DNA of 6,984 bases from a bacterium (GCA_030619425.1 JAUXBJ010000086.1:1-6984); one strand, 5' to 3'; shown: positions 1 to 6,274, counted from the first letter of the stretch. Program-made: numbers and translations. Notes: generated by a model not told the origin, from the sequence alone.

Positions 1-89
1 ACCCCTGGTATCTTCTGGTCAGCGCCTTTCTGCTGTTGGTTGGATTGGTGTTGTTTGCGGTAAACCTGTTGGTAAGAGTTATTGGTAGC

Positions 90-1082
90 ATGAAACGGAT
101 CAAGATATATCTGATTGAATTGCTGGTGATAGCAGCGGCAACTGTCGCGGGGGCCGGTTATTCGTATTATCACCAGGTAGACCTGGGTGATCGGGTGGTG
201 CCGATCATCATTGAGTCGGGCGCATCGTTTGAGTCTGTCGCCAATGAGTTGCTGGTCGCGGGAGTAGTGGAATCGCGTCTCACTCTGAAACTCGCTGCTC
301 GTTGGTTCGGGATAGATCGGAAGCTCACACCCGGGCGCTACGATTTCACGGGGCAGAACTCCTGTCGGTCGGTTCTGAAGAAGTTTCGCGAAGCTGATTT
401 CGTGCGCATTAAGGTAACCGTCCCCGAAGGCGCTGCGCTGTGGCAGGTAGCCGCGATTCTGGCCGAGAAGCTTGACCATGACTCGACGAAGGTGATGTCG
501 ATTATGAAAGATACGATATTCCTCACGAAGATGGGACTGCCCTGCTTCGAGGGATATTTATTCCCCGAGACATACTTCTTTCCGTGGGGCACACGCGCCG
601 AGGATGCTGTTGAAGAGATGGTGGCGATGCACCGCTCGATGACCGATTCCATCTGGCCGGAACACCTTCCCATGGACCTCTCCAGAGATGAAATCATCAG
701 GCTGGCCTCAATCATCGAGGCGGAAACCGGCCTGGATTCCGAACGGGTAATTGTTGCCTCGGTCTACACCAATCGATTGCGGGCGAATATGAAGTTAGAC
801 GCCGACCCCACGGTTGTCTATGGCCTAGGTGGACTGGACCGTCCGCTGTATCGAAAAGATCTCGAACGAGACACGCCCTACAATACTTATCTCAAAAAGG
901 GTTTGCCCCCTACCCCGATCAACTCGCCCGGCCTGGCCTCGATAAAGGCGGCGCTGTCACCTCGAGAGACCGAGTACTTGTATTTTGTGGCTGACAATAA
1001 AGGCGGTCATCGCTCCTCGCGCACCAACGCCGAGCACAATCGCGCTCGACGGGAGATTCAGGCCGCCCAGGGGAATAACTGA
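90..1082 (+). CDS. mltG: MltG (YceG-like) endolytic peptidoglycan transglycosylase
   Basis: This is an inner-membrane enzyme of the YceG/MltG family, which cleaves nascent glycan strands inside the chain and is thought to help end strand elongation. From ATG 90 the protein is 330 residues, close to E. coli MltG (340). Residues 6-27 form one membrane helix, followed by a periplasmic LysM-like part and the YceG fold. The family signature ASIIEAET carries the presumed catalytic Glu210 (bases 717-719, equivalent to E. coli E218). It is followed by DPTVVYGLG (239-247), the YNTY and GLPPTPINSPG segment, and a C-terminal YFVAD block. The start is uncertain: the frame is open to the window's left edge and encodes another hydrophobic stretch upstream (bases 3-80). 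A TTG at 36 is possible but has no ribosome binding site. I chose 90 for the family length and single helix. A stop in another frame (TAG, 86-88) would also fit a preceding gene ending just before 90. Identity is near certain. Confidence 0.95.
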   Translation: MKRIKIYLIELLVIAAATVAGAGYSYYHQVDLGDRVVPIIIESGASFESVANELLVAGVVESRLTLKLAARWFGIDRKLTPGRYDFTGQNSCRSVLKKFREADFVRIKVTVPEGAALWQVAAILAEKLDHDSTKVMSIMKDTIFLTKMGLPCFEGYLFPETYFFPWGTRAEDAVEEMVAMHRSMTDSIWPEHLPMDLSRDEIIRLASIIEAETGLDSERVIVASVYTNRLRANMKLDADPTVVYGLGGLDRPLYRKDLERDTPYNTYLKKGLPPTPINSPGLASIKAALSPRETEYLYFVADNKGGHRSSRTNAEHNRARREIQAAQGNN

Positions 1083-1089
1083 GCGTTAC

Positions 1090-1626
1090 TTACTGATGGT
1101 AAACCAGTTTTTCGATTATCGACCCCAGCCGATCGCAGATATCGTCCAGCGCCCCTTCTTCGAAAGTGACAAATGCCATGGGCTTACGCGAGCTGTATCC
1201 AAGCAATCCCAACACACGGCCATCGCTCTTGAGCGGTTGCAGGACGAATGAGCGGGAATCATCGTCCAACAGCAACTTGCGTTCAAAGAAATTGCCGCTG
1301 AACGACTCGCAGAAGTCCTCGGTGTAAACATGGCCTTGCTCAGCCACTTTCTCAAAGAGCGAGGCGTCAACGGGAAGATTGAGCCGCAACCCATCGCGGG
1401 CTATACCTCGATGCCAGGTTGATACCGCCGCCAACTGGCGAGCTTCGTCGTTCCGAAGCACCAGGACCCCCTTGTCGATATTGTACTCCTTGCGAAGTCG
1501 GTCGGTGAGGGCGTGGAAGACTTCCGAGAGCGGCGTGTCTTGTTTCGTTCTCGCCCCCCCACGGGAATCCGTACCGGCGGTTACACCGGTGGCAGTCGTC
1601 CAATGGTTGTCGTTGTTGTCTATCAT
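1090..1626 (-). CDS. Small GAF-domain protein, third gene of the degenerate two-component operon
   Basis: This is a soluble 178-residue protein with a polar, low-complexity N-terminus (about 1-31) followed by a single GAF-like domain (about 33-175). The call rests on the pattern of an amphipathic first helix (PLSEVFHALTDRL), alternating beta strands (GVLVLRNDEARQLAAVST), a late strand block (SFVLQPLKSDGRVLGLLGYSS) and a closing helix (FEEGALDDICDRLGSIIEKL). GAF domains bind small ligands or mediate dimerisation; no output domain is attached. The start at 1626 (MIDNND) lies 20 bases after the stop of the upstream NtrC-like gene. An in-frame ATG at 1755 would run 109 bases into that gene's conserved HTH region and has no GAF-like content, so I rejected it. 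The ribosome binding site is weak. A run of seven G (coding strand, bases 1554-1560) lies about 22 codons in. It probably acts with the two upstream proteins as a sensor or partner; its ligand is unknown. Confidence 0.8.
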   Translation of the reverse strand: MIDNNDNHWTTATGVTAGTDSRGGARTKQDTPLSEVFHALTDRLRKEYNIDKGVLVLRNDEARQLAAVSTWHRGIARDGLRLNLPVDASLFEKVAEQGHVYTEDFCESFSGNFFERKLLLDDDSRSFVLQPLKSDGRVLGLLGYSSRKPMAFVTFEEGALDDICDRLGSIIEKLVYHQ

Positions 1627-1646
1627 AGTGATGCTCGTTTGGTACT

Positions 1647-3047
1647 TTATGCGTCGATTTCGGACGGCTCTTTGGTGAGCCGGTACTTCTTGACCTTGCG
1701 CCACAGAGTTGTTCGCCCGATGCCCAACTCCTGGGCGGTTTGAGTGAAATTCCAATCGTTATCTTCCAGAGCGCGGGCGATTATGGATCGCTGGTTATCG
1801 TCCAGCCGACCGCTGGGTCGTCGGGTGCGCAGGATACGATGCTCGCGCTCTGACGACCTGTCCGCAGCGACGCCAAAGAAACTGATATCCTCCGGTTGAA
1901 GCATGTTGCCCCGACACAGAGCGGCCGCCCGTCGCAGGCAGTTCTCCAGCTCGCGGACATTGCCCGGCCAACGGTAGGCCAGCAGCTTTTCGATGGCGTC
2001 TGGGCCTATGGTTACTGGGTCACGGCCTGTTTCCTGCTGCCATCGGCGCAGGAAGTAATCAATGAGCAGTTCAATGTCCTCCGGTCGCTCCGAGAGAGTC
2101 GGCAGGTGGAGTTTCATCTCGCTGACAAGCCGGTAGAGTTCGGGGTCACATCTTCCGTCGGCGAGCAATGGGGTCAGGTCCTGACTGGTCGCAGCCATCA
2201 CGCGCATTTCTATCTTCCGTTTGACCTGTGTGACGCCGGTGATGATGGTGGGATCTCTCAAGAACTGCGCCAGCTTCTTCTGAATCGAAATCGGCGCCCG
2301 GTCGACATTATCCAAAAACAGCGTGCCGCCGTCAGCCTTCTCCAACAGACTCTCGGTGGAGCCAGCGCCGGTTGATCGTTCTTCATCGTGGCCGAACAAA
2401 ACGCGGGCTACCGATTCTTCAGGTATGGCCGAGAAATCGACCGCCACGAAGGCTCCCGTGCGGCGCCGCGAATGATGATGCATTACCCGGGCCAGCAACT
2501 CTTTGCCACTGCCCGACGAACCGCAGATCAGCACCGATATGTCGGTCGGCGCCAGCTTACGAGCAGTCTCTTTCAATTTGATCATCGACTCCGACAACCC
2601 AACCAGGTTGTCGAAACCATTTGCCATCGATACCGTTTGACGCAACACCACCAATTCGTTTTTCATCTGCCTGAGTCTCAGGGCGCGGCGGACAGCAGCC
2701 ATAGTAGCAGCCGGGGTGGTCGGAGCCACCAGATAATCGGTCGCGCCGGCCTCAAGCGCGGCCGCACCCAGATCGACATTGGCCGGAGTCGTAACCACGA
2801 TAACGCCGGTCTTTGGAAATCGGCGATGGACCCTGGGGAGGTAATCTGCGACCGGCATCCCGTCGACGTTGTCCGGCACTATGAGCAACTCGAAACCTTC
2901 TTCCAATCGAGAAAGCGCCTCGTCACCGGATTCGGCTTGTTCGACCGGCATATTCTCCTCGGCCAGAGTGGCCGCCTGGAGACTATCGACGATAGCCGGA
3001 TTGTCAACGATCAGGATTCTGTTGTGACCGATCGGTGACGGTGTCAT
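1647..3047 (-). CDS. NtrC-family regulator with degenerate receiver and AAA+ domains, intact Fis-type HTH
   Basis: This 466-residue cytoplasmic DNA-binding regulator has the bEBP order: receiver-like domain (about 10-122), linker, AAA+ domain (about 147-380) and Fis-type HTH (about 415-457, NFTQTAQELGIGRTTLWRKV). Walker A is present (GSSGSGKE, 176-183), as are sensor-II-like WPGNVREL (360-367) and GGTLFLD (240-246). Key residues are altered. The receiver has Pro58 at the phospho-Asp position (Asp59 is next) and Ala108 for the conserved Lys; only one Asp of the acidic pair is clear. GAFTGA is replaced by ERSTGA (223-228). The Walker B Glu is Asn247, and the residue matching PspF Asn64 is Asp204. 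The first arginine finger aligns to Asp301. Known precedent: TyrR-type members lacking GAFTGA act without sigma-54. I infer a phosphorylation-independent, sigma-54-independent regulator. Its start overlaps the upstream gene's stop (ATGA), with GGAAG four bases before it, so the two are probably translationally coupled. Confidence 0.9.
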   Translation of the reverse strand: MTPSPIGHNRILIVDNPAIVDSLQAATLAEENMPVEQAESGDEALSRLEEGFELLIVPDNVDGMPVADYLPRVHRRFPKTGVIVVTTPANVDLGAAALEAGATDYLVAPTTPAATMAAVRRALRLRQMKNELVVLRQTVSMANGFDNLVGLSESMIKLKETARKLAPTDISVLICGSSGSGKELLARVMHHHSRRRTGAFVAVDFSAIPEESVARVLFGHDEERSTGAGSTESLLEKADGGTLFLDNVDRAPISIQKKLAQFLRDPTIITGVTQVKRKIEMRVMAATSQDLTPLLADGRCDPELYRLVSEMKLHLPTLSERPEDIELLIDYFLRRWQQETGRDPVTIGPDAIEKLLAYRWPGNVRELENCLRRAAALCRGNMLQPEDISFFGVAADRSSEREHRILRTRRPSGRLDDNQRSIIARALEDNDWNFTQTAQELGIGRTTLWRKVKKYRLTKEPSEIDA

Positions 3048-4453
3048 ATGTCTTCCGTAATTTGGTCTGTGTTGAGGATCATTTCGGTGCGAATCCGGTG
3101 GTTTGAAATGAAGCTACTGTTGAATTCACGATAACCCAGCCGGGTCGCCAACCGACGCGCGTAATCGAGCATGAGATCGACGTCATCGCCGATAGCCGCA
3201 GTGCCCGACATCTCCGTCTCAAAACGAACCACGACGCCGGTGGTGGAACCATCCGGCTCGATAGTCACAACCGTTGGTTGCTGTGAGTTCGGATCACCTT
3301 GATGTCCTCTCAGCACCGCCTCGGTCAGCAGCGCGAAGCTCGGGCGTGAGGCGCGGGGAGCAGAGTTGGGACAGTTGTTCAGAATTTCGGTATTGCAGGG
3401 CTGACCCAGGATCGCACTCACCCTATCGGCGGCCAACTCAAGCTGAGTGACCATACTGCCGGAACTGGTGACAGTGGATACCCCCTCAACAAGCAACAAC
3501 TGCTTGTTTACCAGATCATCCAGATAGCGCCCTTCGCCGGCAATCAACCGTGACAGCCTGGAGACTTCCTCGGCGCCCAGGTCTGATGCGTCTGTCTGTA
3601 ACAATTTGGCCGCCGTGATAATACTTGACAATTTCTGCCGGGCGGGGTGAAGCAGAAAGTCGGCATAGAAGCGGTGATCATCGCGGTTCGTTATGGTCGT
3701 TTCGTCCAGGGTGATTATCGTTAACTCAGGTGTGGCAGAGGCCATGTGTCGCATGGTCATGCGCCGACCGGCCGGCAGTCGGCCCAAATGGCTGCGTATC
3801 TGCTCGAACGGATGCCCGATAGTGGTCGTCTGATCCAGCTTCATCAGTTCAACCGCCGCCGTATTGCACATCAATACACGCTCTGTACGTCGGTCGAGAA
3901 TCAGGGTCGGCACCGGCTCGTCGAGCAGCTTTGACATGCGCGAGGTCAACTCGGTACTGTTCGTGAACGCCTGGCGCAACTGCTCTACGGTATCGCTGAA
4001 TCGATTGTCCGGACCTCTTTCGAGCGGGTCGGGTTCCGGGCCGAACCAGCCGAACAGAAACGCATCCGGCTGACCGGGGTTGAGCACAGCCGTCTGGATT
4101 TTGTAAGCATGCCCGTGGTCCCCCTGGTCGACATGGTATCGATGTGAAAACAGGGCAACCGTATCCTGGCCGGGGGTTGCGGCAACATGCTCCAGTGGAA
4201 ACGGGGTTCCATCCGCAGGGTGTAGCACGCGGTCGCCGCGAACCAGAAAAACCTTTTGCTCAGATGGTGCGAGGCGGTCCAACTGTGACCGCTCATCCTG
4301 AGTAAGATACCCCCTGAGTCGCAACCCCAGAACCAGCGAGGGCAGACTGTCATGCTTCTCGCTATCATCAGTCGAACCGATTACCGTGTTGGACCGACGG
4401 TGGTCGATCTCCGGACGCATCACTGCTTCATCTTGAAACTGCTGCATTGGCAT
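3044..4453 (-). CDS. Soluble PAS / histidine-kinase-like protein with degenerate ATPase domain
   Basis: This 469-residue protein is first in the minus-strand operon. It has no signal peptide or membrane segment, so it is cytoplasmic. Residues about 37-150 are an unassigned sensor-like region. A PAS-like segment covers about 170-225 (VPTLILDRRTERVLMCNTAA). A DHp-like helical pair covers about 262-321, with His269 in HPARQKLSSI, which lines up with the HELRTPL-type phospho-acceptor motif but has Pro in place of the acidic residue after His. The C-terminal part (335-461) has the length and strand/helix rhythm of a HATPase domain, but no Asn of the N box, no DxGxG and no GLGL; the corresponding stretches read LLTEAVLRG, ETEMSG and DLMLDYA. 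I infer a pseudokinase or scaffold that signals by contact. It could instead be a very divergent active kinase. The start at 4453 follows AAGG four bases upstream; the ATG two codons later is the alternative. The stop overlaps the next gene by four bases. Confidence 0.8.
   Translation of the reverse strand: MPMQQFQDEAVMRPEIDHRRSNTVIGSTDDSEKHDSLPSLVLGLRLRGYLTQDERSQLDRLAPSEQKVFLVRGDRVLHPADGTPFPLEHVAATPGQDTVALFSHRYHVDQGDHGHAYKIQTAVLNPGQPDAFLFGWFGPEPDPLERGPDNRFSDTVEQLRQAFTNSTELTSRMSKLLDEPVPTLILDRRTERVLMCNTAAVELMKLDQTTTIGHPFEQIRSHLGRLPAGRRMTMRHMASATPELTIITLDETTITNRDDHRFYADFLLHPARQKLSSIITAAKLLQTDASDLGAEEVSRLSRLIAGEGRYLDDLVNKQLLLVEGVSTVTSSGSMVTQLELAADRVSAILGQPCNTEILNNCPNSAPRASRPSFALLTEAVLRGHQGDPNSQQPTVVTIEPDGSTTGVVVRFETEMSGTAAIGDDVDLMLDYARRLATRLGYREFNSSFISNHRIRTEMILNTDQITEDI
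3052..3056 (-). promoter_or_regulatory. Ribosome binding site inside the end of the kinase-like gene
   Basis: GGAAG on the minus strand lies four bases before the ATG at 3047, within the last codons of the upstream gene. Together with the ATGA stop/start overlap it supports the 3047 start and translational coupling of the two proteins. Confidence 0.55.
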
Positions 4454-4457
4454 ATCG

Positions 4458-4461
4458 CCTT
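4458..4461 (-). promoter_or_regulatory. Weak ribosome binding site of the kinase-like gene
   Basis: AAGG on the minus strand is four bases before ATG 4453 and ten before the in-frame ATG at 4447. Either start is possible; the protein differs by two residues only. Confidence 0.4.
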
Positions 4462-4493
4462 GGTTGTTTCATTTTGAGACATCTATTAAAGGT

Positions 4494-4504
4494 ATCGGAC
4501 CGAT
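4494..4504. repeat. Perfect short inverted repeat, possible operator
   Basis: ATCGG-A-CCGAT is a perfect 5-1-5 palindrome 41 bases upstream of the regulator operon's start codon. Its position suits autoregulation by the Fis-type HTH protein encoded in the operon, but five-base arms can occur by chance and I see no second copy in the region. Confidence 0.3.
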
Positions 4505-4603
4505 TTCTGATCTCTTTAGAGGCCAGAGTATAGGCTGTTCCCTGTAGAATACTGGACTCCCTCTAACCGGCCGAGGCTATCCCAAAAGCTGCTTCTTCTG
4601 TCG

Positions 4604-4626
4604 CGCCCCGGCGGGGTGGGGCACCC
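4604..4626. repeat. Two overlapping, mutually exclusive GC-rich hairpins
   Basis: CCCC-GGC-GGGG (4606-4616, extendable to 4604-4618 through a G-T pair) shares bases with GGGTG-GGG-CACCC (4614-4626). Only one can form at a time. No U-run follows on either strand, so neither is a terminator as it stands. Confidence 0.3.
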
Positions 4627-4792
4627 GGTATTGGTTGTCCGACATTTATGTTGACTCGGCACCAAGGTGGAGGTTTCCTCATTAATAGAAGAAATCGTCT
4701 GTACCTTCACCCGGACGGTTGAGCGACTGGTTCCGATTTGCATGAATAAAGCTCTCTGTGCCGGGTAATACTGCTGAAGGTTTGAAACTGGA

Positions 4793-4798
4793 AAGGAG
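4793..4798 (+). promoter_or_regulatory. Ribosome binding site of the NfeD-like gene
   Basis: AAGGAG lies five bases before ATG 4804. It favours that start over the in-frame ATG three codons downstream (4813). Confidence 0.7.
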
Positions 4799-4803
4799 CG
4801 CCG

Positions 4804-5244
4804 ATGTCAACAATGTTCTGGGTTTGGGTGACGGCGGCTGTTGTCTTCATGATACTGGAGTTGATGACGCCGACGTTTGTCTTTGCCTGCTTTGTGGTGG
4901 GTTCGATAACAGCCGGCGTGTACAGTTACTTTTACCCTGATGGTTATTACTGGCAGGTCGGCATCTTTATCGTCCTGACCCTGGGCCTTCTGCCGTTGAC
5001 CAGAACGCTGGCCAGGAAAATCACCAGAGAGTCCCCACAGAAGTCGAATATCGACGCCCTGATCGACAAGGTGGCGCTGGTAACAAAAGCCATTGATCCG
5101 GATCTGGGCGGTCAGGTCAAGATCGAAGGCGAAATCTGGCTGGCGCGCGCCGACGAGTCCGTTGCGGAAAACGAAAAGGTGAGAATCGTCAGTGTCTCCG
5201 GTACCAAAGTACACGTGGAGAAACTGACCGAAGGAAAGGAGTAA
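4804..5244 (+). CDS. NfeD-like membrane protein (short form)
   Basis: This 146-residue inner-membrane protein matches the short NfeD class (E. coli YbbK-like), which lacks the ClpP-like protease domain of long NfeD proteins. Hydrophobic segments at about 5-20, 24-42 and 50-66 are followed by a basic turn (RTLARKITRES) and a soluble C-terminal OB-fold domain from about residue 82. The typical sequence there runs NIDALIDKVALVTKAIDP, then GGQVKIEGEIWLARAD, ending with VRIVSVSGTKVHVEK. NfeD proteins partner with SPFH/stomatin proteins, and the next gene encodes one; the OB domain is thought to mediate contacts in such membrane assemblies. Three bases separate the genes, and the downstream ribosome binding site lies at the end of this one, so they form an operon. 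Spacing and AAGGAG fix the start. Identity is secure at family level; the cellular process served is not established. Confidence 0.92.
   Translation: MSTMFWVWVTAAVVFMILELMTPTFVFACFVVGSITAGVYSYFYPDGYYWQVGIFIVLTLGLLPLTRTLARKITRESPQKSNIDALIDKVALVTKAIDPDLGGQVKIEGEIWLARADESVAENEKVRIVSVSGTKVHVEKLTEGKE
5236..5241 (+). promoter_or_regulatory. Ribosome binding site of the SPFH gene
   Basis: AAGGAG sits in the last codons of the NfeD-like gene, just before its TAA and six bases before ATG 5248. It supports coupled expression of the pair. Confidence 0.7.
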
Positions 5245-5247
5245 GAC

Positions 5248-6213
5248 ATGAACCCGGCAATTATGGTAGCTTTGGGGGTGCTGGCGTTGTTCGCCTTTAT
5301 CCTGGTGTCGATGTCGATTCGAATTATCCGCCCCTTTGAACGGGGTATGATAGAGCGGTTGGGCAAATACCAGCGGATACTCGACCCCGGTCTGAATATG
5401 ATCGTACCGTTTTTCGACACCGTCATCAAGGTTGACATGCGTGAGGTGGTACTTGATGTGCCGCCGCAGTTGGTCATCACCAGAGACAACGTCAATGTCG
5501 AAGTCGACGCCATCATCTACGCCCAGGTGACCGACCCGGTGCGGTCGCGTTACGAGATCGCCAACTATATTATAGCCGCGACCAAGCTGGCCCAGACCAA
5601 CCTGCGTAATGTCATCGGTGAATTGGATCTCGATGCCTGCCTTTCTTCCCGTGATACTGTCAACGCACAACTCCGCGACGTTCTCGATGAAGCGACCGAC
5701 AAGTGGGGTGTGCGTGTTAACCGTGTCGAAATGCAGCGGATCGATCCGCCGCGCGACATCACCGATGCCATGAGCCGGCAGATGAAGGCCGAGCGTGACA
5801 AGCGCGCCACCATCCTCGATGCCGAAGCGATCAAACAGGCGGACATCACCAAGGCTGAGGGATACAAACAGGCGAAGATCCTCGAGGCCGAAGGTCAGGC
5901 CGAGGCGGTGCGCAAGACAGCGGACGCGGAGATGTATCGTCAGGAGACCGTCGCCAAAGGTGAAGCCCAGGCCATCCTGAACGTCTTCAACGCCATCCAT
6001 GCCGGCAAACCCGATGAGAAACTCATCACGCTCAAGTATCTCGAAATGCTGCCGAAACTGGCCGAGGGCGAAGCCAGCAAAATCTTCATGCCGATAGAAG
6101 CTTCCGGGATCATTTCATCGCTGGCCGCCATGGTCGAAGGTATCAAGACCGACGGCGGTGCTGCGAAAACCCAATCGAGCCCGACACCGGCCGGTGGCGA
6201 CGCTCCAGCGTAG
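5248..6213 (+). CDS. SPFH/Band 7 (stomatin/prohibitin-like) membrane protein
   Basis: This 321-residue protein is of the slipin/QmcA type. An N-terminal hydrophobic anchor (about 4-23) leads into the SPFH domain, opening with [15 protein letters not shown] and [12 protein letters not shown], then [13 protein letters not shown], a block around [17 protein letters not shown], and [20 protein letters not shown] charged, Ala/Glu/Lys-rich coiled coil follows (about 175-243, with [19 protein letters not shown] and the [10 protein letters not shown] repeat typical of the family). Then come a conserved C-terminal segment ([20 protein letters not shown]) and a short Gly/Ala/Pro/Thr tail. Such proteins form large oligomeric rings or cages in the membrane and influence membrane protein quality control and microdomain organisation. 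It lies three bases behind its usual NfeD partner and is followed by an intrinsic terminator, so the pair is a complete two-gene operon. No key part is missing and length is normal. Confidence 0.95.
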   Translation: MNPAIMVALGVLALFAFILVSMSIRIIRPFERGMIERLGKYQRILDPGLNMIVPFFDTVIKVDMREVVLDVPPQLVITRDNVNVEVDAIIYAQVTDPVRSRYEIANYIIAATKLAQTNLRNVIGELDLDACLSSRDTVNAQLRDVLDEATDKWGVRVNRVEMQRIDPPRDITDAMSRQMKAERDKRATILDAEAIKQADITKAEGYKQAKILEAEGQAEAVRKTADAEMYRQETVAKGEAQAILNVFNAIHAGKPDEKLITLKYLEMLPKLAEGEASKIFMPIEASGIISSLAAMVEGIKTDGGAAKTQSSPTPAGGDAPA

Positions 6214-6237
6214 CTTCAAACTCCTATGAGTTCGTCG

Positions 6238-6274
6238 GAGCCGAGTGACTGATTTCACTCGGCTCTTATTTTTT
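6238..6274 (+). terminator. Strong intrinsic terminator of the NfeD/SPFH operon
   Basis: A perfect 11-bp stem (GAGCCGAGTGA, 6238-6248, pairing with TCACTCGGCTC, 6255-6265) with a six-base loop is followed by TTATTTTTT (6266-6274), 24 bases after the SPFH stop. On the minus strand no T-run follows the hairpin, so it should terminate the plus strand only. The right arm and T-tract also encode the end of the converging minus-strand gene. Confidence 0.92.

Larger units (their letters stand above)
4454..4803. other. 350-base divergent intergenic region
   Basis: This stretch separates the minus-strand regulator operon from the plus-strand NfeD/SPFH pair, so it should hold the promoters of both. 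I see no convincing gene: the only open frame of note (minus, 4743 to 4516, 75 codons) has low-complexity Ser/Thr/Arg content and no ribosome binding site. No strong sigma-70 or sigma-54 promoter stands out. A TATACT reading on the minus strand (4532-4527) could be a -10 box for the regulator operon, but no good -35 sits at the right distance. A TTGACT (4651-4656) on the plus strand lacks a good -10 partner. The region does hold a short perfect inverted repeat (4494-4504) and overlapping GC-rich hairpins (4604-4626). Confidence 0.6.

Noticed and set aside
1627..1755. Longer N-terminus for the GAF protein from ATG 1755
   Set aside because: It would read through the conserved HTH end of the upstream gene in another frame and adds no recognisable sequence; ATG 1626 gives normal operon spacing.
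1896..3038. Plus-strand open frames opposite the NtrC-like gene
   Set aside because: They mirror a gene with obvious AAA+ and HTH motifs, have biased composition and lack ribosome binding sites.
3044..4453. Pseudogene call for the kinase-like gene
   Set aside because: The frame is intact over 469 codons, has a start signal, and is coupled to an intact downstream gene. The missing boxes look like functional divergence rather than decay.
4516..4743. Possible small minus-strand gene of 75 codons in the intergenic region
   Set aside because: There is no ribosome binding site, the composition is low-complexity, and it has no resemblance to a known small protein.
4454..4803. Sigma-54 promoter between the divergent operons
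   Set aside because: I looked for TGGCAC-N5-TTGC on both strands. The nearest (CGGCACCAAGG around 4657) lacks the GC element at the right distance.
4807..6000. Long minus-strand open frame (about 397 codons) opposite the NfeD and SPFH genes
   Set aside because: It lies wholly antisense to two genes with clear families. Its product is rich in His, Asp, Gly and Arg with no recognisable domain, as expected of a mirror frame in codon-biased DNA.
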